Below, one piece after another: positions 25,015 to 37,069 of a stretch of 64,000 bases of DNA. The notes beneath the pieces were generated by a model. That model saw nothing but the letters and a program-made list of their open reading frames with translations, was not told the origin of the DNA and ran no database searches. The first letter of the stretch is position 1. Each line of letters starts with the position of its first letter. The stretch covers positions 215,553 to 279,552 of the forward strand of contig JAHCHE010000007.1 in NCBI GenBank assembly GCA_026129905.1. Reading direction: 5' to 3'. The stretch is from Bryobacteraceae bacterium (GTDB taxonomy: Bacteria; Acidobacteriota; Terriglobia; Bryobacterales; Bryobacteraceae). The translations under genes were made by a program, and so were the position numbers.

Positions 25015-28000
25015 GACGGCAATTGGCTCAGGCCCTCCACTTCCGCCAGCAATTCGTCGATCTGGTTCCGTTCGCGGAGGGCTTCATCGACGGCGCGGGC
25101 CAGTTCGGCGACAGTGGGTGTCTCGAAGAGGCGGCGGAGCGGCAGGGCGACATTCCATTCGCGGCGAATGCGCGAGACGATCTGGACGGCGCGGAGCGAA
25201 TTCCCGCCGACGTGGAAGAAGCTGTCGTTGAGCCCTACGCCGTCGATATGAAGCACTTCGGACCAGATGGCGGCCAATTGCCGCTCCAACGGGGTTTGGG
25301 GCGCGGCGCGTTCCGCGCGATCGGACACGGGGACAACGGCCGGCGCCGGCAGCGACTTGCGGTCGACCTTGCCGTTGGTGTTTACCGGCAGCCGGTCCAT
25401 GAATACGAAGTGGTCCGGGACCAGCGCCAGGGGCAATCGGGCCGCCAGGAACGAAGCCAATTCGCTTTGGGCGCACGGTTGGTTCAAGGCCACGTATGCG
25501 GCCAGCCTTGTCTGGCCTTGTTCGTCGTTGACCGGATTGACGAAGCAGGCCTTCACGCTTCCGTGTCCGGCCAGGACCGCCGAGACCTCCGCCGGCTCGA
25601 TGCGGACACCCCGGATCTTCACCTGGTCGTCGACGCGGCCGGCCACGGTGAGCGAGCCATCGGGCAGGTAGCGCCCGCGGTCGCCCGTCCAATAAAGGAG
25701 GTCGTCCGGATCGCGGCGGAAGGGGTTGGCGACAAACCGGTTCCGATTGTCCTCCGGCGCGTTCACGTAACCAAGGGTCCGAAAAGGGGTCCGGATCGCG
25801 ACTTCGCCGATTTCCCCGATGCCGCACAGCCGCTCGCGACCGGCCATCACCAACACCTGTGTTTGCGGCAGCGGCCGGCCCGCCGGCAACAGGTCGGTCG
25901 GCTCGTCGTCGGGAAGCACGTAGCAGGTTTTCACCAGCGTTGTCTCGGTCGGTCCGTAGAGATTAACCAGCCGGGCATGCGGCGGAAGGCGGGCGCGCCA
26001 AAGGCGGGTCAACTCTCCGGTGAGCGGTTCGCCGGCGAACAGAACCCAACGGAGCGCGCCGGGCGCGATGTCATCGTGAGCGGAGTCGAGCCAGATGCGC
26101 GCAAGCGTAGGGACGCAGTGCAGGATCGTGACCCGCTCCCGCGTCAGAAACGCCAGCACATGGTCGGGCGCGGCGTCGTCGCCGGCGGGCAGGCAAAGGG
26201 TTGCGCCGCAGGTCAACGGGAGGAACGTATCCCGCAGCGTCACGTCGAATGACGGGTTTGTGAGGGCCGCCACGCGATCCGCCTCATCGACGGCGAACGT
26301 CTCCCGCTGCCAGGCGAGGAAATGACTCAAGCCCTTGTGGCATCCGAGAACGCCCTTCGGCGCGCCCGTCGTTCCGGAAGTGAAGAAGATGTAGGCCGGC
26401 GCATCGGGAGCGATCGACGGCAGCTCGGCCGAACCGGGCTCGGGTGAGGGATCCGCCGGCGTGCCTTCACCGGCGTCGATTCGGATCGCCGGCAAGCCGG
26501 ATGCGGCGGGCGGCGCCGGATCCACTCCGGCGATGACAAGCCACCGGGCAGCGCCTTCGCGCAGCAATGTCTCCTTTCGCCGAGGTGGCAGATCCACTGC
26601 GACGGGCAGTATCACGCCGCCGCCCAGCAGCGCCCCCAGCAACCCGGCGATGAAGCCGAAACTCGGCGGACCCGTCACGGCGACCACGTCGCCCGTGCGC
26701 AAGCCTCGTTCGAGTAACGCGCGAGCGACAAGGAGGGCGCGCCGGTGGAGGACCGAATAGGTCCAGGAACGGCCGCCCTGGCTGACGGCGGAGCGGTCCG
26801 GGAAGCGCTCGGCCACGCGGGAAAACAGTCCGGTGACAGGCTCGTAAACGGGGGCCGGCAACTCCGTTTGCGGATCGGGCAACAGGCGCCGCGCTTCCGG
26901 CGTGACCAGCGAATAGGCTTCAATGGCCCGGTCGGGATCCGCGGCGATCTGCTCCAGCAGAAACGCGTACTGGCGGAGGAACTCCTCCATCCGTGCCGCG
27001 GTGAACTGAGCCCTCCGGTAAGTCAGCCGCAGGTTGAGGCCGCCCTGCTTGCGCCACAAGTACAGGGTCATCGCGAATTTGGAGTGAGATTCCGGCAGAT
27101 CCCACCGCGTGACCGTCAGTCCGGGGAGGCGGTGCGGCTGTTCCGAGAAACCGGCGAAATTCAGCATTACCTCGAACAGCGGGTTCCGACTGAGGCTGCG
27201 CTCGACGCCCAATTCCTCGACGAGCCTTTCAAAAGGCATTTCCTGGTGGTCGTAGGCATCAAGCGCCGTCTGGCGGACGCGCCGCAGCAGGTCGCGGAAC
27301 GAAATACCGGGCGAGAGGCTGGCTCGCATCACCAGGGTATTGACGAAGAAACCGATGACGTTCTCCGTCTTTCGGCCGGCGCGGCCGGCAATTGGCGCTC
27401 CGACGGCGAAGTCGTCCTGGCCCGTCAGCCGGCCGAGGTGGAGCTCCAAGGCGGCGAGCAGCAGCATGAAGAGCGTGCCGCTCTCGCCCGAAGCAACGGC
27501 GCCCAACGTCTGGCACAGTTCCGGGGCCAGGTCGCGCGAGACCACGTCGCCGCGGTGATCGGGCTGCGCGGGGAGGAGGAAATCGGCGGGAATTTCCAGG
27601 GCCGACGGCAGTCCGCTGAGCTGCCGTTTCCAATACGAGAGCTGTTCTTCGAAGGCCGGACTTTCAAACCACTCGCGCTGGCGTTTGGCGTATTCCAGGT
27701 ACGAGCCCGCGGCCGGGAGATCCGCCGCCGGCGCTCCGCAATGCGCGGCATAGAGACTATCGATCTCCCGCGCCAGGATCCGGCCGGACCAGCCGTCGGA
27801 AGCGATATGGTGGATGCAGAGCAGGAGCACGTGCTCCTCGTCGCTCAGGCGAAGCAGCGAGGCGCGGATGGGACGATCCCGCTCCAGATCAAACGGGCGG
27901 TACGCTTCGCGGGCGAGGTATTCCCGCACTCGGACGTCATCCGTCGCCAGCTTTTTCGCGCGCCAATCGAGAACTTCAAACGGGAGCCGCGCATCACGGT

Positions 28001-28235
28001 GGATGATTTGGACCGGCCTGCCTTCGAATTCCCGGAAGGTAGCCCGCAGCGCTTCGTGCCGGGCGACCACATCCTCCAGCGCCTTGCGCAGCGCTTCCAC
28101 ATCCAGGGCGCCGGCGAGATGAAACGCCTGGGGGACGTTATAAGCAGGCGAATTCGGCTCCAATTGAGACAGAAACCACAGGCGTTCCTGGCCGAACGAA
28201 AGCATCGCCGTCGATGTGGCGCCCTGGCCGGTCAC
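25011..28235 (-). CDS. NRPS module 1: C-A-PCP
   Basis: The 1074-residue protein starts at GTG 28235 behind GGGAGG. It has a condensation domain with canonical IHHIASDGWS (HH at 142-143). The adenylation domain has FFTSGTTGAPKGV, FDVTLRDTF, YGPTETT and the lysine in NTNGKVDRK. The carrier domain ends the protein with VGGNSLRAVQ. Starting with a condensation domain suggests that an acyl or other carrier-bound starter is joined to its amino acid. Together with the downstream module this gives a short two-residue, possibly acylated, peptide. No phosphopantetheinyl transferase, transporter or tailoring gene lies in the window. Confidence 0.92.
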   Translation of the reverse strand: MTGQGATSTAMLSFGQERLWFLSQLEPNSPAYNVPQAFHLAGALDVEALRKALEDVVARHEALRATFREFEGRPVQIIHRDARLPFEVLDWRAKKLATDDVRVREYLAREAYRPFDLERDRPIRASLLRLSDEEHVLLLCIHHIASDGWSGRILAREIDSLYAAHCGAPAADLPAAGSYLEYAKRQREWFESPAFEEQLSYWKRQLSGLPSALEIPADFLLPAQPDHRGDVVSRDLAPELCQTLGAVASGESGTLFMLLLAALELHLGRLTGQDDFAVGAPIAGRAGRKTENVIGFFVNTLVMRASLSPGISFRDLLRRVRQTALDAYDHQEMPFERLVEELGVERSLSRNPLFEVMLNFAGFSEQPHRLPGLTVTRWDLPESHSKFAMTLYLWRKQGGLNLRLTYRRAQFTAARMEEFLRQYAFLLEQIAADPDRAIEAYSLVTPEARRLLPDPQTELPAPVYEPVTGLFSRVAERFPDRSAVSQGGRSWTYSVLHRRALLVARALLERGLRTGDVVAVTGPPSFGFIAGLLGALLGGGVILPVAVDLPPRRKETLLREGAARWLVIAGVDPAPPAASGLPAIRIDAGEGTPADPSPEPGSAELPSIAPDAPAYIFFTSGTTGAPKGVLGCHKGLSHFLAWQRETFAVDEADRVAALTNPSFDVTLRDTFLPLTCGATLCLPAGDDAAPDHVLAFLTRERVTILHCVPTLARIWLDSAHDDIAPGALRWVLFAGEPLTGELTRLWRARLPPHARLVNLYGPTETTLVKTCYVLPDDEPTDLLPAGRPLPQTQVLVMAGRERLCGIGEIGEVAIRTPFRTLGYVNAPEDNRNRFVANPFRRDPDDLLYWTGDRGRYLPDGSLTVAGRVDDQVKIRGVRIEPAEVSAVLAGHGSVKACFVNPVNDEQGQTRLAAYVALNQPCAQSELASFLAARLPLALVPDHFVFMDRLPVNTNGKVDRKSLPAPAVVPVSDRAERAAPQTPLERQLAAIWSEVLHIDGVGLNDSFFHVGGNSLRAVQIVSRIRREWNVALPLRRLFETPTVAELARAVDEALRERNQIDELLAEVEGLSQLPS

Positions 28236-28301
28236 GTTCCCTCCCGATCGCTCCAGTATAGCCTCAGCCGCTGAAGAGCTGTGGAGTTCGCCGCTCGGCC
28301 A

Positions 28302-28718
28302 TTAGCCGTCGCCGTCGTGCAGGAAGCGGGCGAGCTTGTCGTGGAGGGCTGTCTTGTCTTTGATCTGGCATTCCCAGACGACCAGGACGCGCCAGCCCGC
28401 GTGGCGGAGCTTCATCCGGTTCCGGCGGTCGCGATTCGCGTTCCGGTCGAGCTTCGGGAGCCAGTACTCGATGTTGGAGCTGGGGCGGTTGCGGCCCGCG
28501 CGGCAGCGGTGGCCGTGCCAGAAGCAGCCGTGCACGAAGATCACCCGGTTGAGGCGGGGAAACACCAGGTCGGGCTTGCCCGGCAGGTCGGACCGGTGCA
28601 GGCGGTACCGGAAGCCCATGCTGTGGACCAACCGGCGGATGACCATCTCGGGGGTCGTGTCGACGCTGCGCACTCGCCGCATCACGGCGCTTCGTTCGGC
28701 GGGGCTCAGCGTGTCCAC
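28302..28718 (-). CDS. vsr: Very short patch repair endonuclease Vsr
   Basis: The 138-residue protein has all Vsr hallmarks: RSAVMRRVRSVDTTPEMVIRRLVH at the N-terminus, the catalytic aspartate in LPGKPDLVFPRLNRVIFVHGCFWHGH, the zinc-site Cys/His residues, and VLVVWECQIKD near the end. Vsr nicks 5' of T:G mismatches that arise by deamination of 5-methylcytosine. It is usually coded next to its cytosine methyltransferase, but none is present here. It stands alone between the NRPS operon and a Gfo/Idh gene on the same strand. Confidence 0.93.
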   Translation of the reverse strand: MDTLSPAERSAVMRRVRSVDTTPEMVIRRLVHSMGFRYRLHRSDLPGKPDLVFPRLNRVIFVHGCFWHGHRCRAGRNRPSSNIEYWLPKLDRNANRDRRNRMKLRHAGWRVLVVWECQIKDKTALHDKLARFLHDGDG

Positions 28719-28757
28719 GGGCTTGAATCAGGCTGCGCGGCGCGGCGGCCGTCCGCG

Positions 28758-30104
28758 TTAACTCGCCTTCATCGTCGTCGGATCCCACTTCACGATCCGC
28801 TCTTCAAAGTAGCTGGTGTTGCACAGCAAAGCGGGGCCGGCGGCGCGCAAGCCGAACGTACCGTCCTCGACTACCGGGCGTCCGCTCCGGACTGCGTTGA
28901 AGAAGACCTTGTGATGCTCCTGGTGGGCGCTATAGCGGGCAGGGGGCGCATAGACGACCTCCTCCTGCGGCCGCATGTTGTCCGCCGTCGGCTCGACGGG
29001 CGGGTACTTCCGGCGGTACTCCTCCAGGTACTTCTGCTGGACGGCCTTGGGGAACGTCCCGATGGTGAAGCCGGGCTCGCGTTCCAGCGGCACTTTCGAG
29101 ACGGTGACCTTCGAGCCGGCCATGATCACGCCCTCGCTGCCGACGAAGCGGAAGCCGAACTGCTCCTCGTTGACGCTGCTCTTGAAGTTCACGCGCAGCG
29201 CCAGGTTGAAGGCCGGGTGCTCGGCGGTTTCCGGATAGTCGAGCATCGCCAGCATCACGTCGGGGACGTCGCGCCCGTCGTTCCAGTAGCGCAGGCCGCC
29301 GGTGGCGAAGACGCGCGTGGGCCCGAGCGAGCGGGTGGAGACGTGCAGCCCCGACAGCAGGTGCACGAACAGGTCGCCGGCCACGGCTGTGCCGTAATCG
29401 CGGTAGTTACGCCAGCGGAAGAGGCGGATGGGCTCGAACGGCCGCTTGGGGGCCGAGCCGAGGAAGCGGTCCCAGTCGATGTTCTGGGGCGAGGCGTCCG
29501 GCGGAATCGAGTACTGCCACGCGCCGAGGGCGGTGTTCCGGTCCAGCCAGGCCTCGACCATGTTGAGCTTGCCGATGGCGCCGCTCTGGATCACGTCGCG
29601 GGTCTTGTGGTAGATCACCGAGCTGACGTACTGGCTGCCCACCTGGAGGATCTTGCCGGACGCTTTCTCCGCCTCGATGACCGCGTGGCCCTCCTCGGGC
29701 TGCTGCACCATCGGCTTCTCGCAATAGACGTGCTTGCCCGCCTTCAGCGCGTCCGCGGTGATCCGGGCGTGCCAGTGGTCGGGCGTGCCGACGATGATGG
29801 CGTCCACGTCGGGGCGGCTCAGGATCTCGCGGTAGTCGCGGGTGGTGAAGACGTGGCCACCCCAAGCCTCCTTGGCCCGGGCGAGGCGGCCGTCGTAGAC
29901 ATCGGCCAAGGCGACCAGTTCGACGCCGGGTATCGCGAGCGCCATGTCCGTGTCGCCGGAACCCATGCCGCCGACGCCGACGGTGGCGATCTGGATGCGG
30001 TCGTTCGGGGAGTAATTCTGCGTCTGCCCCGCTGCGGTTTGGGCGGCGGCCAGTCCCGCGGCGGTTGTTGTCGCCTGTAGAAAGCGGCGTCGTGTGGTAG
30101 CCAT
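28758..30104 (-). CDS. Gfo/Idh/MocA family oxidoreductase, Tat-exported (second copy)
   Basis: The 448-residue protein starts MATTRRRFLQATTTAAGLAAAQ, a twin-arginine signal. It has the Rossmann glycines in IATVGVGGMGSGD, the CEKPMVQ motif with the conserved Lys, and the C-terminal alpha/beta domain (YRDYGTAVAGDLFVHLLSG). It is related to the gene at 11254-12552 but belongs to a different subgroup by its C-terminal half. It is followed by vsr and preceded by birA with a 43-base gap. Substrate unknown. Confidence 0.9.
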   Translation of the reverse strand: MATTRRRFLQATTTAAGLAAAQTAAGQTQNYSPNDRIQIATVGVGGMGSGDTDMALAIPGVELVALADVYDGRLARAKEAWGGHVFTTRDYREILSRPDVDAIIVGTPDHWHARITADALKAGKHVYCEKPMVQQPEEGHAVIEAEKASGKILQVGSQYVSSVIYHKTRDVIQSGAIGKLNMVEAWLDRNTALGAWQYSIPPDASPQNIDWDRFLGSAPKRPFEPIRLFRWRNYRDYGTAVAGDLFVHLLSGLHVSTRSLGPTRVFATGGLRYWNDGRDVPDVMLAMLDYPETAEHPAFNLALRVNFKSSVNEEQFGFRFVGSEGVIMAGSKVTVSKVPLEREPGFTIGTFPKAVQQKYLEEYRRKYPPVEPTADNMRPQEEVVYAPPARYSAHQEHHKVFFNAVRSGRPVVEDGTFGLRAAGPALLCNTSYFEERIVKWDPTTMKAS

Positions 30105-30147
30105 AGCTCAATTATCCGCCGGAACGGGAGCGGATGGGCAGATCCTA

Positions 30148-30864
30148 TTACCTCCTTACTGAAGCGGCGGGACGAAGGCCGCCAGCGACGATCAGCTTTC
30201 GGACGCCGTTGTTCTGGCGCAGCCAGAGGAAGCCGGAGGGGTCGAGGCCGTCGGTGGTTCCTTCGAGGTCTTCGACGCCTTCGACCGCGACGCGGCGGCC
30301 CTGGACGTAGCTCGAGGCCCCGGCGAACAGGCGGAGGATCGCTTCCCTGCCCTCGGTTTCGAGTAGCGACCAGTACGCCGCGATGGCTTCCAGCATCGCG
30401 TCGAGCAGCCGGTCCTTGGAGTGCTCGCGGCTGGTGGCGATGCGGAGCGAGGTGGCGATGGCGGCCAGTTCTTCGGGGAACCGGGCGTGGTTGACGTTGA
30501 CGCCGATGCCCGCGACGAGGGCGTCGCGGCGGAGTTCCACCAGGATGCCGGCGCACTTGCGTTCGGCGATCAGGAGGTCGTTGGGCCAGCGGAGGTCGGC
30601 CGTCACGCCGGCCGCCTCCTGGATGGCGTCGCGCGCGGCGAGGCCTAGGGCGAGGGTGGCGACGGTCGGCGGTTCAGGGCCGGGCGGCAGGGGCAGGACC
30701 ACGGAGAAGTAGAGGCCCGAGCCGGGCTCGGAATGCCAGTGGCGGCCAAGGCGTCCCTGGCCGGCCGTCTGCTCTTCCGCGACGACCACCGTTCCAACCG
30801 GACCGCCGGCGGCGTCCTGCATGGTGGAGGCGGTGGTCTCCAGCCTCGCGATCTGAAACTGCAT
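30148..30864 (-). CDS. birA: Biotin--[acetyl-CoA-carboxylase] ligase
   Basis: The 238-residue enzyme has GQGRLGRHWHSEPGSGLYFSV (biotin/ATP-binding loop), LRWPNDLLI and GILVEL, followed by the GIGVNVNH motif. These are diagnostic for BirA-type ligases. It lacks the N-terminal helix-turn-helix of the bifunctional form, so it should attach biotin to the carboxyl carrier protein but not repress the bio operon. It is the last gene of valS-nadC-birA; only two bases separate it from nadC. Confidence 0.93.
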   Translation of the reverse strand: MQFQIARLETTASTMQDAAGGPVGTVVVAEEQTAGQGRLGRHWHSEPGSGLYFSVVLPLPPGPEPPTVATLALGLAARDAIQEAAGVTADLRWPNDLLIAERKCAGILVELRRDALVAGIGVNVNHARFPEELAAIATSLRIATSREHSKDRLLDAMLEAIAAYWSLLETEGREAILRLFAGASSYVQGRRVAVEGVEDLEGTTDGLDPSGFLWLRQNNGVRKLIVAGGLRPAASVRR

Positions 30865-30866
30865 GG

Positions 30867-31702
30867 TCAGCTCCAGGACAACCGGAAATTGAGGTCCACG
30901 GCCACGGCGGAGTGGGTGATGGCGCCGCAGGAGATGAAGTCCGCTCCGGTTTCAGCGAAGGGGCGGACGGTGTCGAGGGTGATGCCGCCCGAGAGCTCCA
31001 CCATGGCCCGGCCGTCGATGAAGCGGATCCACTCGGCGGCTTCGGCGGGCGTGAGGTTGTCGAGCAGCAGGCGCGGCGCGCCCCACGCGAGCGCCTCTTC
31101 CAGTTCGGCTCGGGTGCGGACCTCGATTTCGATCGGAAGCCCGGCGCCGGCGGCGTTCTCGAGGGCGTTCGTGATGCCGCCCGCGGCCGTGATGTGGTTG
31201 TTCTTGATGAGAATGGCGTCGAAGAGGCCCAGCCGGTGGTTGACGACGCCGCCCGCGGCGGCCGCCATCTTCTCCAGGCGGCGGAGGCCGGGCGTGGTTT
31301 TTCGGGTGTCGAGGATGCGGCAGCCCGTGCCGGCGACGGCGTCCACGTAGCGCCGGGCCAGCGTGGCGACGCCGCTGAGCCGCTGGAGGAAGTTGAGCGA
31401 GACGCGCTCGCATTCGAGCAGGCGGTGCGCGGGGCCTCGCACCTTGGCGACCGGCTGTCCGTCGCGCGCGGAATCGCCGCTGGCGGCCAGTAGTTCGAAC
31501 TCGTCCACGCCGCCGCGAAGCTCGTAGATCAAGGGCAGCAACTCGACGCCCGCGAGCACGAGGTCCTGGCGGGCGAAGAAGGTCCCGGCCGCGATCCGGT
31601 CCGCCGGGACGCACGAGGCCGAAGTGACGTCGCCCGCGCCGATGTCCTCTTCCAGGGCGCGCCGAACGACATCCCGGACTTCCGGATGGGAGACGTCGAA
31701 GC

Positions 31703-31706
<4 letters not shown>
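30867..31706 (-). CDS. nadC: Nicotinate-nucleotide pyrophosphorylase (carboxylating)
   Basis: A 279-residue quinolinate phosphoribosyltransferase of normal length, with [19 protein letters not shown], the substrate loop [14 protein letters not shown] and the barrel strand [15 protein letters not shown]. It makes nicotinate mononucleotide from quinolinate and PRPP in de novo NAD synthesis. Its start overlaps the valS stop (ATGA), and birA starts two bases after its stop, so all three are cotranscribed. nadA and nadB are not nearby. Confidence 0.95.
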
Positions 31707-34345
<2,639 letters not shown>

Positions 34346-34805
34346 GAATTCCCCTCGATTTTAGCAGGCGGGTGTGCGGCGGCCGGATGAGCGGCGCCGG
34401 CGGCCTGGCGTGCGCCGGCGCGGGAGGTGACGCAAGTTGAGAAACTCTCGCAACATTTGACCGTTCACCAGGACGATCCGATAAGCTCCTTATTTGCAAT
34501 GGATTGCGTCGAAGCTGCGCGGCGCGGCGGAGGGGCGTGACGCAAGCCCGGAGAAACTTGCGTCACCACCACGAAAACCGACGAAGGCGTCGAAAGTGTA
34601 GAAAAGTGTAGAACGGCCGGCGCTGCCGCGGGCCAGTTGAAGGCCATTCCGAATCCGGAGACACCACTCCTCACTGCCGTTGTAGCACGGCCTGAGCGGT
34701 CAAGCGCCAAGCGACGGCGGTAAGCCGCTGACGCGTAAAGCAATTCGAAGGACAAACGGGGCGTGACCGGGCGTTGAAGCCGGCGGGCGGTACGGGGGGC
34801 GGGGA
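34346..34805. promoter_or_regulatory. Motif-rich intergenic region upstream of valS
   Basis: No gene is present. Three signals stand out: GTGACGCAAGTTGAGAAACT at 34427-34446 followed by CTCGCAAC; a perfect 10-bp inverted repeat GTGACGCAAG-N10-CTTGCGTCAC at 34537-34566; and a perfect tandem 10-mer AAAGTGTAGA twice at 34593-34612, followed by ACGGCC. The same kinds of motif, in the same order and orientation, recur at 36297-36478. The region lies upstream of valS and downstream of the WbaP-like gene (both minus strand). Regulator binding is inferred. Confidence 0.45.
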
Positions 34806-36275
34806 TCAGTAGGCGCCGCGGGCGCGGAGGACGACGGCGAGGGTTCGGGCGAGGATGTGGAGTTCGAGCCAGAGGGACCAGTTGCGGATGTAGTAGGTGT
34901 CGAGTTCCCGCTGGACTTCGAGATCGCCGTTGCTGCGGGCGGCGACCTGCCAGAGGCCGGTGAGGCCGGGACGGACCTGGGAGCGGAGAGCGCGAAATTC
35001 GGGCTCGAACTGGTCGAGGTGATAGGCGGGGAAGGGGCGGGGTCCGACGAGGCTCATCTCGCCGCGGAGGACGCTCCAAAGCTGGGGCAGCTCGTCGAGG
35101 CTGGTGCGGCGGAGCCAGTGGCCGATGCGGGGGAGGACGCGGGGGTCGTCGCGGAGCTTGAAGTAACGGGTCCACTCCTCGCGGGCGGAAGGCGAGGCTT
35201 CGAGGTGGCCGGTGAGGATCTCGTCCGAATTGAGGCGCATGGTGCGGAGTTTTCGGACGACGATGCGGCTGCCGTTTTTGCCCTCGCGCTGCTGCGAGTA
35301 GAAAACGGGTCCCGGACTGACGCGGCGAATCCAGATGGCGGCGACGGCGAGGACCGGCAGGGCGAGGAGGCCGAGGAGGGAGGCGAGGATCAGATCCACC
35401 AGGCGCTTGACGAAGCGGTTGGCAAGGCCGAGGAGGTTCTGGCGGAGTTCGAGGCCGAGGAAGCCGCCGAGGTCGTGCGGGGTGACCCAGAGGCTGGCGA
35501 CGCCGAAGAGGTTGGGGATGACGATGATGCTGGAGAATTGGGCGGCGTAGCGTTCGAGGATGGCGACGAGGCGCTTGCGCTCGACGCCGGGCATGGCGGC
35601 GACGAGGTGACGGATTCCCGCGGCTTCGGCGAGGCGCGGGGCGAGAGACAGCGGGCCGGGCACGGGGACGCCGGCGCACTCGCCATGCCGGGCCGGGTCG
35701 TCATCGAGGCAGGCGACGGGCTTGAAGCCGAGTTCGGGCTGGGCGCGGAGCTTGCCGACCAGGAGGCGGCCGGTGGTGCCGGCGCCGAGGATGAGCACGG
35801 GCACTCCCCACCAGGCGCGGGGGGCGCAAGCGGCGCGGAGAGCGGCGCGGGCGGCGGGAACGAGCAGGGAGATGAGGGCGCCGGAGACGACGAACGCGCC
35901 CCGGGAGTACGTTGCACCGGCCTTGGCAAGGAAGACGGCGGCGCTGAGGACGAGCGCGACGAGGACGGTCGCGAGAACGAGGCGGCGGAGTTCCTCGACC
36001 GGGCCGAGGCCGGCGGGGGCGTAGAGGCCGAAGGCGAGGTAGGCTCCCAGGAAGAGCGCGAGCGAGAGGCCGAGGTGGAAGTAGTGCGACATGTTGACGC
36101 CGGGGTTGACGAGGCTCCAGAGGGAGACCCCGAGCCAGCTTGCGAGGAGGACGGCGCCGGCGTCGGTGGCGAGCAGGGCGAGCGACGTGGCGGCGGGGTT
36201 GGCGGCCGTAGCGACAACGGGGACCGGGCGCGGGGCGGCGAGGGCGTCGATGCGAGAAGGGGCGGGGGCGGCCAT
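34806..36275 (-). CDS. Polyprenyl-phosphate sugar-1-phosphate transferase (WbaP/WcaJ-like)
   Basis: A 489-residue membrane protein. About four or five N-terminal transmembrane helices are followed by a Rossmann-like domain (VPVLILGAGTTGRLLVGKL) and a further helix (LILASLLGLLALPVLAVAAIWI). The catalytic bacterial sugar transferase domain has RKLRTM, RRTSLDELPQLWSVLRGEMSLVGPRPF and RPGLTGLWQV. It transfers a sugar-1-phosphate to undecaprenyl phosphate, the first step of exopolysaccharide or O-unit assembly. It stands apart from the rest of the cluster across a gap with toxin-antitoxin remnants. Its upstream region shares motifs with that of valS. Confidence 0.93.
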   Translation of the reverse strand: MAAPAPSRIDALAAPRPVPVVATAANPAATSLALLATDAGAVLLASWLGVSLWSLVNPGVNMSHYFHLGLSLALFLGAYLAFGLYAPAGLGPVEELRRLVLATVLVALVLSAAVFLAKAGATYSRGAFVVSGALISLLVPAARAALRAACAPRAWWGVPVLILGAGTTGRLLVGKLRAQPELGFKPVACLDDDPARHGECAGVPVPGPLSLAPRLAEAAGIRHLVAAMPGVERKRLVAILERYAAQFSSIIVIPNLFGVASLWVTPHDLGGFLGLELRQNLLGLANRFVKRLVDLILASLLGLLALPVLAVAAIWIRRVSPGPVFYSQQREGKNGSRIVVRKLRTMRLNSDEILTGHLEASPSAREEWTRYFKLRDDPRVLPRIGHWLRRTSLDELPQLWSVLRGEMSLVGPRPFPAYHLDQFEPEFRALRSQVRPGLTGLWQVAARSNGDLEVQRELDTYYIRNWSLWLELHILARTLAVVLRARGAY

Positions 36276-36777
36276 TTCTTTCGACAGAGATCAGGCGCGA
36301 CGCAAGTTAGGAAATTTTCGCAAAACTTGTTGCATTGCGTTGAGGAGTTGGTAAGTCATTGAATGCGTGCGGTTTGCGGTCCGCCTTCGGCCGCGCCACG
36401 CACGAGGGCGACGTATCGGAGGGAATGATGCGTCGCGCTGCAAGAAGTGTTGAATGTGATGAAAAGTGATGAATGGCCATGCGCAGGCGGACCGGCGGTT
36501 GCGTGAATTTCCGTAATTTTCGGTCGTTAAGCGCATTAAAGACACTACGTCTCAGTACCTTTCTAGCATGAGGGCGAGCGCCGGCCGCCAGTTGGCGACG
36601 GTAAAGCGAAGAAACGCATCGAGAATTAAAGATGAAATGGTTGTGACCGGCGATTTCGGGCGCGTGGGGCCGAGACTGGAGGGGATGAAAACGGGTTCGC
36701 GACACCGGAGAGAAGCGGCTGAGAACCCGAGTGCTCGCATGCGACGAACGTGACCGCGTCAGGGGATCGGTACGGAC
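36276..36777. promoter_or_regulatory. Motif-rich intergenic region upstream of the WbaP-like gene
   Basis: No gene is supported; reading frames here lack homology and codon bias. GCGACGCAAGTTAGGAAATT at 36297-36316 continues as TTCGCAAAACTTG, much like the site upstream of valS. Three related 10-mers lie end to end at 36443-36472 (AGAAGTGTTG, AATGTGATGA, AAAGTGATGA), followed by ATGGCC. Spacing between the two motif groups is about 150-165 bases in both regions. These are likely control sites for the minus-strand gene downstream. Confidence 0.45.
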
Positions 36778-37033
36778 TTAGATATCCATTGGCTCCAACT
36801 CCCCGGATGCGATCCGGATGCCGTCGATTTCCGGAATCGGATCACCAAGCCGAAGGCCGAGACAGAGCCAGTCCTCGAGAACTTCCCGGAGTTCCTCTCT
36901 GCACTCCTCCAGCGTCTTGCCGGTGGCCCAGACGCCCTCGAACGGAGGAATGCAGCCGTAGTACCAGATCCGCGTCCTCGATCAACTCATAGCGGGCGTG
37001 GCGCATCGCGGCTTGAATGTACTTCGTCAGCAT
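36778..37033 (-). pseudogene. HicB-like antitoxin, frameshifted
   Basis: From ATG 37033 the protein reads MLTKYIQAAMRHARYELIED, the start of a HicB-type protein. At about 36965 the frame must shift by one base to continue as YYGCIPPFEGVWATGKTLEE and then LREVLEDWLCLGLRLGDPIPEIDGIRI, ending at TAA 36778. Both halves are typical of HicB-family antitoxins, so one indel breaks the gene (or the sequence has an error there). No intact HicA is beside it. It follows the BrnA-like gene by 36 bases on the same strand. Confidence 0.7.
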
Positions 37034-37069
37034 TCGTTGTGCAGCGAGGTGAAGTCGTTTGGTGATCGT

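Noticed and set aside
36307..36705. Open frame of 132 codons upstream of the WbaP-like gene
   Set aside because: No homology, poor codon bias, and it runs across the tandem 10-mer motifs; better read as regulatory DNA.
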